The notes beneath the pieces were generated by a model. The model was given only the letters and a program-made list of their open reading frames with translations, was not told the DNA's origin and made no database searches. This document shows positions 23,300-34,141 of a DNA stretch of 60,000 nt, one piece after another; within the stretch, counting starts at the first letter, position 1; each line of letters starts with the position of its first letter. The stretch spans positions 53,689,169 through 53,749,168 of the forward strand of contig OX485806.1 in NCBI GenBank assembly GCA_950295325.1, read 5' to 3'. The DNA is from Polytrichum commune. Lineage: Eukaryota > Streptophyta > Polytrichopsida > Polytrichales > Polytrichaceae. The position numbers and the translations under genes were made by a program.

Positions 23300-24275
23300 T
23301 GTCGCAACCCTTGCTAGCCCCCCCTTGACCATCTTGCCAATTTTCAATTCTAGCAAAGGTTACGAGTGGCTAACCCTTCGCATACCGCCATGCTAATGGT
23401 TAGCTCCTCTAACCCCGGACCAATAGTTCATAGGAGGGAACCAACCCTCCTACTTTGCTTTCGGGACTCACCCCTTAATCGGTAACCCATTTCCCCAATG
23501 TGGACTTCCATCCATGGAAGTCCAATCCTATGTTGATCATCGCGTTGCCGGAGCAACACTACAACAACCCGAACCATACTAAGCAACTATGGCCTCACAA
23601 TGGGCCAATGCCCATGGAGGCCTTGCCGTTCGGCCTCGGGTGGGTGAGGCCACACCACCTCACCCATATAAGCCTCTAGGACTTCACGCGGGGCCCCTAC
23701 CCCACCGTCAACCAACCTCTTGTCTCTCTACCAAGAGTTGGGGCCAAGTGGACATTTTCCTTTAGCTGCTGGGCCTAGAACCCCCCCAGCAGCCTCAGAC
23801 CATCATAACTTCCTTGTATGATGTCTGATCATAACAACCAACCACTCCATCTTCATCTACGTTTCACGTAGATGCCGATGGACTCCTCACTCGCCCCATT
23901 TGGGCAAGTTATGAGGACGTTATGCCTCTTTGAACCTTGGCAGTCCCGGGAGTCACTCCCAGGCACTGCTGCACCAGGGCGCTGTCCCGGGACAGCGCCC
24001 CACTCAAATGGCCATAACTCCTAGCTCACACCTCGGATTGAGGTGTTCTTGAGCATTCTAGAATCACCACGCTATGAGCTACGCATAGCTCATGGCCTTA
24101 CCCTCATGCTTCCTAGTCTCAGTGGGTGGGAGGCGTTACCAACGCCCGGGGCCCTCACCCACACTAGGATCACTTGGGCCCTCTCACCAACGGCGCCACA
24201 AGTCCCGGGTGTCACTCCGGGGTCCCCCTTGTGCCCATGGTGTTTCGGGCACTCCTTATGGAGAGGTGCGCGACA
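23300..24275 (-). repeat. E2 5' LTR
   Basis: A 976-bp LTR that pairs with 4263-7253 by shared variants. It is followed by TGGGA and then by the continuation of E1. Confidence 0.92.
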
Positions 24276-24280
24276 TGGGA

Positions 24281-24730
24281 GTCATGAACTCATGTCTCGA
24301 AAGAGCAAAGTGGGAACCGAGTCGGGCGGGACTTGGCATCACTCCCGTGCGATCGAGGCGTGGCTTAACAATGGACAGCCATGTCGGAGTTGCAACCGAG
24401 ACAACTTAGTAGAAGCGTTGAGGTCTCGCCTAGATGTGTCATGTTAGGCTAGTGAAGCCTAACAGGGGATGCCCGAAAGGAGGGGCAACCCAAGTGAGTC
24501 TCAAAGTAGGTGGGTCTAGTATAGGTTAGGTCCTTGGAGGAGTTCCAAGGTCGCTAACGGACCACCTAGTAACGACACCTTTGGGACTATGCCAAATTTG
24601 AAGATGCATTGTGGGGGTCGCGCCCAAAGGTAAACAGAATGCCGCACCATAGAGGATGGCAACTTGAGAATTGGTGTGCCGACTACGAGTATAGTCGATG
24701 AGGGCATCGACTCCGTTTGGTGGGGGTGAG
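24281..24730 (+). other. E1 3' untranslated region, second part, with polypurine tract
   Basis: It resumes at GTCATGAACTCATGTCTCG and ends in the polypurine tract GGTGGGGGTGAG (24719-24730) directly before the 3' LTR. Matches E5 58553-59021. Confidence 0.88.
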
Positions 24731-26678
24731 TGTCGCGCACCTCTCCATGAGGAGTGCCCAAAACACCATGGGCACAAGGGTTACCCCAGAGTGACACCCG
24801 GGACTTGTGGCACCGTTAGTAAGAGGGCCCAAGTGATCCTAGTGTGGGTGAGGACCCCGGGGGTTGGGAACGCCTTGCACCCACGGAGACTAGGAGGCAC
24901 AAGGGTAAGGCCATGAGCTATGCGTAGCCGATGGCGTGGTGGTTCTAGAATGCTCAAGATCACCTCAAGCGGAGGTGTGAGCTAGGAGTTATTGCCATTG
25001 GAGTGGGGCGCTGTCCCGGGACAGCGCCCTGCTACAGAAGTGCCTGGGAGTGATTCCCGGGACTGCCAAGGTTCAAACAGGCATAACCTCCTCAAGACTT
25101 GCCCGAATGGGGCAAGTGAGGAGTCCATCAACATCTACGTGAACCGTAGATGAAGATGGAGTGGTTGGTTGTTAACTTTAGACATCATACAAGGAAATTA
25201 TGATGGTCTGAAGCTGCTAGGGGCTTCTAGGCCCAGCGGCTAAGGGAAAATGTCCACTTGGCCCCAACTCTTTGTAGAGAGACAAGAGGTTGGTTGACGG
25301 TGGGCTAGGGCCCCGCGTAAAGTCCTAGAGGCTTATAAGGGTGAGGTTGGGTGGCCTCACCCACCCGAAGCCGAACGGCAAGGCGTCCATGGGCTTTGGC
25401 CCATTGTGAGGCCATAGTTACCTAGTATGGTTCGGGTTGTTGTAGTGTTGCTCCGGCAACGCGATGATCAACATAGGATTGGACTTCCATGGATGGAAGT
25501 CCACATCTAAGGAATGGGTTACCGATTAAGGGGTGAGTCCCGAAAGCAAAGTAGGAGGGTTGTGTCGCGCACCTCTCCATGAGGAGTGCCCGAAACACCA
25601 TGGGCACAAGGGGGACCCCGGAGTGACACCTGGGACTTGTGGCGCCGTTGGTGAGAGGGCCCAAGTGATCCTAGTGTGGGTGAGGGCCCCGGGCGTTGGG
25701 ATTGCCTCCCACCCACGAAGATTAGGAGGCACAAGGGTAAGGCCATGAGTTATGCGTAGCTCATGGCGTGGTGATTCTAGAAAGCTCAAGAACACCTCAA
25801 TCGGAGGTGTGAGCTAGGAGTTATGGCCATTTGAGTGGGGCGCTGTCCCGGGACAGCGCCCTGGTACAGCAGTGCCTGGGAGTGACTCCCGGGACTGCCA
25901 AGGTTCAAACAGGCATAACTTCCTCAAGACTTGCTCAAATGGAGCAAGTGAAGAGTCCATTGGCATCTACGTGAAGCGTAGATGAACATGGAGTGGTTGG
26001 TTGTTATAATTAGACATCATACAAGGAAGTTATGATGGTCTGAAACTGCTGGGGGGGTTCTAGGCCCAGCAGCTAAAGGAAAATGTCCACTTGGCCCCAA
26101 CTCTTGGTAGAGAGACAAGAGGTTGGTTGACGGTGGGGTAGGGGCCCCGCGTGAAGTCCTAGAGGCTTATATGGGTGAGGTGGTGTGGCCTCACCCACCC
26201 GAGGCCGAATGGCAAGGCCTCCATGGGCTTTGGCCTATTGTGAGGCCATAGTTGCCTAGTATGCTTCGGGTTGTTGTAGTGTTGTCCGGCAATGCGATGA
26301 TCAACATAGGATTGGACTTCCATGGATGGAAGTCCACATTGGGGAAATGGGTTACCGATTAAGGGTTGAGTCCCGAAAGCAAAGTAGGAGGGTTGGTTCC
26401 GTCTTATGAACTATTGGTCCGGGGTAAGAGGAGCTATCCATTAGCATGGCGGAATGCGAAGGGTTAGCGCTCGTAACCTTTGCTAGAAACGAAAATTGGC
26501 AAGATTGTTAAGGGACCTAGCAAGGGTTGCGACAGGTTGGTTCCCTCCTATGAACTCTAGGTCCGGGGTAGGAGGAGCTAACCATTAGCATGGCGGTATG
26601 CGAAGGGTTAGCGCTTGTAACCTTTGCTAGGAATGAAAATTGGCAAGATGGTCAAGGGGGCTAGCAAGGGTTGGGACA
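24731..26678 (+). repeat. E1 3' LTR, interrupted by S3
   Basis: It runs 24731-25562 and resumes at 26540. Removing S3 and one copy of GGTTG leaves 971 bp. Its end borders the satellite at 26679. Confidence 0.9.
25563..26534 (+). mobile_element. S3, solo LTR inside the E1 3' LTR
   Basis: 972 bp, TGTCGCGCACC to GGTTGCGACA, flanked by GGTTG (25558-25562 and 26535-26539). Confidence 0.93.
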
Positions 26679-28225
26679 CCTCGGATCCGAGGCCTCATCT
26701 TTTAGTCAAGGTATGTGCTTGAAAACTTAAAATGTTATGTGCATATTTGAATGCTCTCGGCCATTTTCTGTATTATGTATTGCATAAGGAAGAGCATTCA
26801 GAAGAGGCCTCGGATCCGAGGCCTTATTTATGTGTCAAGGTATGTGCTTGAAAACTTAAAATGTTATGTGCATGTAAGATTGCTCTCGGCCTTCTTGTTT
26901 TGGATAGTGAATAAGGAGGAGCATTGGGAAGAGGCCTCGGATCCGAGGCCTCATTTTAGAGTCAAGGCATGTGCTTGAAAAATCAAAATCTTATGTGCAT
27001 ATTTGAATGCTCTCGGCCTTCTTGATCTGGGTAGTGCATAAGGAAGAGCATTCGGAAGAGGATTCGGATCTCAGGCCTCATTTTTTACTCAAGGTATGTG
27101 CTTGAGAACTTAAAATGTTATGTTCATATTTGAATGTTGTCGGCCATTTTCTGTATTATATAGTGCATAAGGAAGGCCATTCGGAAGAGGCCTCGGATCC
27201 GAGGCCTCATTTTTAAGTCAAGGTATGTGCTTGAAAACTTAAAATGTTATGTTCATATTTGAATTCTCTCGGCCTTCTTGTTTTGGGTAGTGAATAAGTA
27301 GGTGCTTTGGAAAGAGGCCTCGGATCCGAGGCCTCATGTTTGAGTCAATATTTATGCTTGAAAAATGAAAATGTTATATGCGTATTTGAATGCTCTCGGC
27401 CATTTTCTGTAGTATGTATTGCATAACGAAGGGCATTCGGAAGAGGTCTCGGATCTGAGGCCTCAATTTTGAGTCAAGGTATGTACTTGAAAACTTAAAA
27501 TGTTATGTTCCTATTTGAATGCTCTCGGCCTTCTTGTTTTGGGTAGTGAATAAGTAGGTGTTTTTGGAAGAGCCCTCGGATCCGACGCCTCATTTTTGAG
27601 TCAAGATATGTGCTTGAAAATTTTAAATATTTTGTGCATATTTGAATGCTCTCAGGGTTTTTGTTTTGGGTAGTGAATAAGTAGGTGTTTTTGGAAGAGG
27701 CCTCGGATCCGAGGCCTCAATTTTGAGTCAACGTGTGTACTTGAAAACTTAAAATGTTATGTTCCTATTTGAATGCTCTCGGCCTTCTTGTTTTGGGTAG
27801 TGAATAAGTAGGTGTTTTTGGAAGAGCCCTCGGATCTGAGGCCTCATTTTTTAGTCAAGATATGTGCTTGAAAACTTAAAATGTTATGTGCATATTTGAA
27901 TGCTCTCGGGGTTCTTGTTTTGGGTAGTGCATGAGTAGGAGCATTGGGAAGAGGCCTCGGGTCCGAGGCCTCATTTTTTAGGCAAGGTATGTGCTTGAAA
28001 AGTTAAATTGTTATGTGCATGTAAGATTTCTTTCGGCCTTCTTGTTTTGGGTAGTGCATAAGGAGGAGGTATGGGAAGAGGCCTCGGATCCGAGGCCTCT
28101 CATTTGTAGGTAGGTTAGTGCTAGAATTATCAAAATGTTATATATACTTGAGTTGGCCACTTGACTTTGCATTCGGCCATTTCTTGCTTTGTGTTGTGCA
28201 TAAGAATTAGCTATGGGGAGAGGCC
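26679..28225. repeat. Satellite array 1, about 12 units of 127-129 bp with a 22-bp palindrome
   Basis: Palindrome centres recur from 26679 at 26808, 26935, 27062, 27191, 27318, 27447, 27574, 27701, 27828, 27955 and 28082. The best units carry a perfect 22-bp palindrome with half-site GAGGCCTCGGA and centre GGATCC; some have one or two changes. Units of 129 bp have a CCATTTTCTGTA segment and units of 127 bp a CCTTCTTGTTTTGGGTAG segment, so two unit types are mixed. The last unit (about 28100-28225) is degenerate. E1 is inserted at the left edge, so the array may continue beyond it. Confidence 0.95.
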
Positions 28226-28584
28226 TCTTATTTATGTGTAGTTTGCTCTCGAATTTGTATTGTTTTTGGATGTTTAATGTTGAGGATGTAATGAAGCCTC
28301 TCTACCGAGGCCGTTGGTTGGATAATCTAAGTGTTTTTCATTGATTAACAAGACTAAGGTACGGAATGTAGGCTTCCAACCGAGGACGTGTGTGACACCT
28401 TCTATCTCATCGTGATGGTGGATTTGAATGTGGTCGGTTCTCGTTTGATACCCCTTTCATAATTGAGTTATTTTGAGTTCAAAATAGTTTGTGAGTATTT
28501 GTTTCTTTATAGTTACGAAGATATTGACTTTTCTTTGGGAAATTCTAATTTTCTCCATATTCTTAGGATTCGGATTTTTTTCAG
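28226..28584 (+). other. Leader between satellite 1 and the first recognised exon
   Basis: No open reading frame worth calling. AT-rich, ending in a good splice acceptor (TTTTTTTCAG at 28575-28584). It may hold an upstream exon or promoter that cannot be identified. Confidence 0.5.
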
Positions 28585-28788
28585 GTTGCGCAATCGCAAC
28601 CCCAATCTGGAGAGGATGTTGTTCTTGCGGCCCCCGCGGTTGAAGTTGAAGCCATCCAGGTTGAGAGTCTCAATTCCCGAGGCCTATTGCTAGGAGAGGT
28701 GAGTTGGATAGTTGTTGACAAAGATGTTAAGCAAGTTTTTTGAGTTCTAGCTTTCTAAGCATGGTTTTATTGTTTGTGTTTTTGTTAG

Positions 28789-29363
28789 GCTCTCGCAATG
28801 AGCCAAGATGCCGTACAGGCAGTTGCGGACACGGATCCTGTGGTGTGTGAGCTTGAGCTTCGGAAATCACAAAAGGAGGATTCCATTGGTGTTATTCAAC
28901 GCCTCCGGATTAAGCCAACCGGTAAGTCCCGCTTATCCATTCATTTGTGCCGCTTGAGAGCCCTCCCTCTCGTCCGTCCTATCAGTGAGGTTGAGGTGCA
29001 GCGCTTGGAATGTGAATTTCTAATGGGATACCGAGAGGGTGATCGGGTTCTTTACGTGTCTGCTTTCAACGACGTTCCCGTGGACCTCCCCATTCCCCCT
29101 AGCATTATGGCCTCTTGGAGCCCTCCATGGCAAGAGGCCTCCGCAAAATTTGACGCCAAACTCAAGGAGGATCCGGATTTTGCACATATCGCCGGGAAGA
29201 TGTTCTTCGTCTGGGAATGCAATTATCGTCTCACCGCGTGGTGGAGGCACATCAATAACTACCACGCTGATGACAAGAGTTGGCATATTTTGGTGGATTG
29301 CATTGTTGTTGACCCTAGGGGATACACCGATGTATTCCTCAATACCATAAATGACATTAATTG
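28789..29363 (+). CDS. Exon 2 of the decayed gene: ParB-like domain
   Basis: Fully open for 191 codons between an acceptor (TTTGTTAG) and a donor (GTAAGC). An internal ATG lies at 28798. The region GKMFFVWECNYRLTAWWRHI (about 29194-29253) matches the ParB/Srx hallmark, a hydrophobic strand followed by G-N-H-R-x-x-A, and is followed by a strand with VDCIVVDP, as expected for that fold. The copy at 42448-43025 has SNHRLSAW at the same place, closer to the consensus. The exon encodes about 190 residues of a probably DNA-binding or nucleotide-using domain. The intron after the Trp codon (W split TG|G) is at the same place in both copies, which supports the splice model. Confidence 0.65.
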
Positions 29364-30704
29364 GTAAGCTCATTAATTTTTTATTTTTTTTTCCACTTTT
29401 GTTTCAATTCATTTCCATTCTTTTCACTAGACGTTCCTCACATCTTTTTTCTCAGGTCAACCGAGCATGATTATGTGAAGGCAAACATTCCGGCCAAGCT
29501 CCTTCGAATCCGCACTTTTGGGAGGTTGGATTTGTCGACCTTCAAGGATCTCATATCTCCAGCAGACTACAAAAGCATGCGATAAGATAAAGGAGAGTCG
29601 CCCAACTTGATACAACTTGACGGCGGATGTCTTCGTTAAGTTTCTTTAAAATGTATGGTTTTGTGCATTCAATCATTTAGAGCTTCCAACATAGATAATT
29701 TCCATGCCGATTATATTAGCTCATAAGATTATTTCTTGCAGAAAGACATTTCGGCTCAAGCGGACCTTGCAGTGAGGCATTACCGTGAGACCACACCCGT
29801 TGCGGAGAGGTCGGTCACTGAGATTTGGAATGTTATGACCAAGGCCTAGGAGAGGACAATCAAGAATATTCAGGCACGCTCTTTTGAGAAATACATATCC
29901 GTTGCACACCCTAACAATGGAGATGTTTTCTTTCATGAGGTATTTCGTTGTGATTTCCATGTTTCCAATGCTATGAATGTTCCTCTTGAACTATCTTGAA
30001 CTCATGTGCTTTTTTGAACTCAAATCACTCAAATCACTCATGAATTCAAATCATTTTTTCTACCTACACAGATTGACCGCCATTATAATGAGTTCTCTTC
30101 GATGGACATGACAATTGAAAAATTGCAAAAAATTGTCACATGCACGGTCGAAGCTTCGTTCAAAGCTAAATGGCTTCAATGGTGGAACGCCCCCTTTCGT
30201 GAAAGGTTGGATAACAAGTTCCCCGTCGACAAACCTATGAGGGAGAGGGCTTTGGACGACTGACTACACAAGGCGTCATTCTGGGCTCAGGTAAATTCAT
30301 CCCTCACCTTCTTCATTTTAATTTTCCTTTATTCCAGTTGTCTCATATCTAATCATCTCCCTCTATGCAGTCGGAGAAAGAAGTCGCGGTTGAGATTGAG
30401 ACCTTAGAAGAGAGTATCTCCGTTGACATTGACTGGGACGCATCGGAAACTATCTTGCGCCCTCGTGAGTACATTGATCATTGGCGGATTGTCCTTTGGG
30501 ACAAGGCCTTCAAGCATTATCTCAGTGATAAGCCTGACATCCCCTTTGCTAAAGGTGATAATCTTTTGGAGTTCGAGGAGGGGGGCTCTCGCTATCAAAC
30601 GTGTGGCCTATCGGTAATACATCTATTCTCCACTTTGCACCTCTCCTTATTTTCATTTCTTGCTCGTTTTCTTGATTTTCTTACATTCTTATTTTGTCAT
30701 GTAG

Positions 30705-31392
30705 GTATATCATGAGAGAATTGGTTGTGAAGAATGCATTGGCATCATCTTCCTTGCCCGCCTACCTCTCGTACTGGGTGAACGTTTTTTCTAGCCTTTG
30801 CGTGTATATAACCGCCCAAACAAACAAGTTCTCCGAATTGCACTTGTAGGGTGGTGGATGGTACTTGGAATGTGATGCAGGATTTGTCCCCGAGGAAGAG
30901 AAAACTTTGTTTGCTAGCCTTGTGGGTAGTGCTCCGGATGATAACATTGTCACCTTTGAGGAGCCTGACATTGTTGAACTTCCCCCTCCTCCGCCTAAGG
31001 CACCAAGGGGAAAGGGCAGAGCAAAGAAGACTGCCAGTCAAGCATCTTCCCAAGTTCTTATTCGGTCTGCTTCAAAGACCCCGGTTGAGCCACCCACCTT
31101 CCCACACAGTCCATCTATCGCTCACTCCGTTACTCCCTCTCTTGCCCCCTCTGGTACTCCATCGGCATTTCGTCCACAATCTCTTGCCACTCTATCTCAC
31201 AGTGGCACTTCTCTCCTCTCCTTGCCTCGCAGGAGGAAGGCCGCTCTCTTGAATACCAGGTCCACCTCTTCGAAGTCGCCTACCACGCTTGCTCTCATCG
31301 AAAATGTGGACATGGTTCAACTAATGTTGGATCCCGAGGTTGCCGAAGGTCCCCTCCCCGCATATACCCGCATCCAAGAGTTCATTGCCAAG
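30705..31392 (+). pseudogene. Exon 7: linker rich in Pro, Ser and Thr
   Basis: Starts after the acceptor TTTGTCATGTAG. The first part has an in-frame TAG near 30793 and a frame change near 30850. From 30865 to 31392 the frame is open and encodes about 176 residues: an acidic start, then PPPPPKAPRGKGRAKK and a long Ser/Thr/Pro-rich stretch that looks disordered. The donor AAG|GTTTGT ends the exon. It probably links the N-terminal and methyltransferase-like parts. Confidence 0.55.
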
Positions 31393-31484
31393 GTTTGTAT
31401 ACTTCCCTTCGTCAATTCTCAATTTTCTTTCCTTTGGTTTGCTTATTTTTTCCTTCTTGTTTTCTCATGAAGTTTTAATTGCAG

Positions 31485-31816
31485 GTTGGGGCAGTTCCCG
31501 TGTGAACACCTCGACTACAACTCACAAGGGCCTCGATTTTCTCTCCGCCGACATTCCCGAGAATTTGCCGGTGCCCAACATCTCCACCGATGTTCCTGCT
31601 TGGAACAAGCTCCATGAATCATACTATGAGTGTCTTTTTGCATTTGCGAAATCTAACCTCTATGATCATGGTGTCCTTCTCCTTGCCCATTATGCGAGTG
31701 CCATTGTTTCTAGGAGTATCTTCGATTGGGCACACACTTACGACTTCTACGTCGCCGAAGATTGGTTCGGAATGAATGATTTGGACCTCCAATCTCCCGT
31801 TGTTCCCTCTGGAGTG
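31485..31816 (+). pseudogene. Exon 8: methyltransferase-like motif IV region
   Basis: After the acceptor TTAATTGCAG the frame that makes sense encodes TDVPAW, then a helix with YYECLFAFAKSNL, then HGVLLLAHYAS and a strand with YDFYVAEDWFGM. In beta-class DNA methyltransferases the catalytic DPP[YW] is followed by a helix, an L-x-x-x-G-x-hydrophobic strand and a further I-x-W strand. TDVPAW would stand in place of DPPW, so the catalytic motif looks altered. The frame does not join the previous exon without a 1-2 base shift. The donor GTG|GTAAGC ends it at 31816. Confidence 0.5.
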
Positions 31817-31826
31817 GTAAGCAACT

Positions 31827-34060
31827 TGTAGAGACATCCTCATCACACCAGCTAATCCGATGCAAGGAAGACGATGAGTTTGAGCAACCAGTGCGGGAAG
31901 TGAGGGACCGGTGCGGAAGCGTGAGGGACCGGTGAGGAAGTCTGAGGGACTAGGGCAAGGACCTACGGGACCAGCAGGGAGAGGAGCCAACCAAGAGACA
32001 AGTGGCCATTAAGCTGAAGGACCGGCGAAGAAATGTGAGCCGGGCCAGTAGCCTGAAGGGCCAGCAAAAGAGGGAACTGGCCATGACAGTGGAAATGGGA
32101 CCCATTTAAGGACGTGAACGGCCATCAGCCCTCGAGGATGGTAAGCCGATTCAACGGCCGAACGGGAATGGAAACAGGGCAATGGGCGAACGGAATGTGA
32201 ACGGGACCAGTTCGAGAAGCAAAGGGGCACGAGCGCATTTCCGTGTTTAGGAGCACATGTTAAATAGAATTAGGATGGATGAAAATCCAACTAGGTGATA
32301 TGAAAAGTTATGTAGGTAGGAAGTACATTTCAAACAATATAGATTTAGGAATTTAGATTAAAACTCTAAATTCAGACTGTAAATTAGATTCAGTGCTAAA
32401 AATAGCCGCAACTGACATTTAAAGAAATCTTACAAAAATCTAGATGTGGAAGACTATATAAGAAGGCCAACTTAAGGGCCATAATACACTTCATTTCATC
32501 CCGAATATTATACATGAGTGTCCGGACCTCGGACTTGAGACGTGAGGCTTGAGCGTCCGAACTCGGACTTTTGTTGAGACGTGAGGCATGAGTGTCCGAA
32601 CTCGGACTTTGTCGAGACGTGAGGCACCTATGGTGATTAATTAGCTTAGGAATTAGAGAATTAATCCAAGACGTGAGGCACCGAAGGGCATTCAGACTTA
32701 AGAACATTCGTGGAGGCAAGACAATCACCCGCGGCAACGAATTGATCCCGCCAAGTATTATCACTCAATGGGCGAGGTTGGGAATTCCGTGCCGATGTGG
32801 GACGATTGAAGACTTAGAAAATAAATTAAATTACGGAGGAGGCCGCATGACTTTGGAGTATGCGGAATATTCAAAGACCTTAGGAAAGTGGACACAAAAT
32901 TCACCTAAGGAAACGATTAAGGAAATATCTTATATGAAACATGATTGGGAATTGATTGAGGGTGAATGTAGTAACACTTGAGCTTAAAAAGGATATTACA
33001 TTGTCTACATACCTAACCATCATTCAAACTTGAGTTGTTAGAATTACATCACCGCATGACGTAGGAACATAATCATAAGCGGGAGAGGATCCGTCATTTA
33101 GGCAAATCAATGTACCGCCACATCATACCTTTATATGAAGACCTCATATCGAACCTTTACCTCGTATCAATCTAAGAATAACTTAAAAAGTAATGAGTAA
33201 GGAATTGAGGGATACATGAAGGGATTACTTAAGCCATATCTTTGTGAGATGCCCTAAGGAATTTGAGGGATATTATTCTTCCTTGAGGTTAGATTTTGAA
33301 AATGAGAAAGGGAATTTGAGGTGGATGAACTAAGGATTTAATTCGAGGCCATAAACATAACCAAATAGGCTCCCGAGGGATCTAATTTAGCAAGGGTATA
33401 TGCTTGCGTAAATTGGATAGCGTGACTCGGATTTGAGATATTTGGATGGTCATTCAAACCATGAAATGATTAGGGGTGAACCTAGAAGATATTAGACTTA
33501 TGAAAATGTTGAAATATTCTAGGAGGGTAAATGAAGAACATTATAGGAGTTAGGTTATTTTGGACTTAGCGAGGGAGTATGCTTGCCTTATAAAGTAAAT
33601 GGGCAAGATGCTTGAAGACTTAAATGGAACGAGAGATATGTTTAAGAACTTGAATGGACAAATATGTTTTCAACCATGAAAGATATTGTATAGGAGCATT
33701 TTCCCTCGTAAACACTTAACCTTGACATTACACGTTTGAGAAATATTAACTTAAGTTCTAAGGCACTAACTCATTAAGAATTCATTAGAGAGTTATCAAG
33801 AAATATTGAATATGCGTTCAAGTATTTTCTTGATAAAGACATTTCGGGGAACATAAACTTGTGATCTTAGATCAACTACTCCTGGAGAATTTATAAGAAC
33901 ATTGGAACTATATGTTACGGGATTGAGACACAGAAGAATGCAAACACCTTCAAGAGACTTAGAGAGAAGATCTAATTTTGGTGGGAGTAACTTCCATGTA
34001 AACCGGTTCAGCAGCGGGTTACACCGTCTGAGGCTGGAAGGTTGAAGGTGCTCTCCAACA
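31827..34060 (+). mobile_element. B1, 2.2-kb solo LTR of a second retrotransposon family, inside an intron
   Basis: Starts TGTAGAGACATCC, ends CTCTCCAACA (TG...CA), flanked by CAACT (31822-31826 and 34061-34065). A TATA box (ACTATATAAG, 32453-32462) sits in the + orientation. No start sequence recurs at the right end, so it is a single long LTR rather than a full element. Its right half (for example GTAAACCGGTTCAGCAGCGG near 34000) recurs at 51827, and its TATA region resembles 48078 and 49998. It carries no coding frame that I could support. Confidence 0.8.
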
Positions 34061-34141
34061 CAACTCTCCCTCTTTTCCGCTTTCATATTGCTTTTCATTT
34101 CAATTCAAATGAGTTTTATGAATTCGTATTCATTGTTGCAG

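Larger units (their letters stand above)
4263..24275 (-). mobile_element. E2, chromovirus inserted in E1, itself full of insertions
   Basis: The left end TGTCGCAACC at 4263 and the right end GTGCGCGACA at 24275 are flanked by the 5-bp duplication TGGGA (4258-4262 and 24276-24280). The two outer LTRs share diagnostic variants not seen in most other copies, such as CTCAGTGGGTGGGAGGCGTTACC and CTCCTTATGGAGAGG, which confirms the pairing. Inside it are S1/S2, E3 and part of E4. The internal domain on the - strand is decayed in the same way as in E1. Confidence 0.88.
1..26678 (+). mobile_element. E1, old Ty3/gypsy chromovirus copy (5' end off window) split by nested insertions
   Basis: The order is partial 5' LTR, Met-tRNA primer-binding site, decayed gag-protease, decayed pol, 3' untranslated region, polypurine tract and 3' LTR. 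The 3' untranslated region breaks at 4262 and resumes at 24281; the interrupting DNA is flanked by TGGGA on both sides. The two LTRs share subfamily-specific bases, for example CATCAACATCTAC near positions 17 and 25127, which pairs them. The element ends at 26678 with TTGGGACA instead of the usual TTGCGACA, next to a satellite palindrome. It is the oldest layer of the left half because everything from 4263 to 24280 and 25563 to 26539 lies inside it. Confidence 0.88.

Noticed and set aside
28463-28693. 76-codon frame overlapping the first exon
   Set aside because: It reads through a clear splice acceptor at 28584 in another frame; the spliced frame continues better into the next exon.
32396-32764. 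122-codon - strand frame in B1
   Set aside because: It overlaps the LTR promoter region and is built of short GTCCGAACTCGGACTT-type repeats; no protein family recognised.
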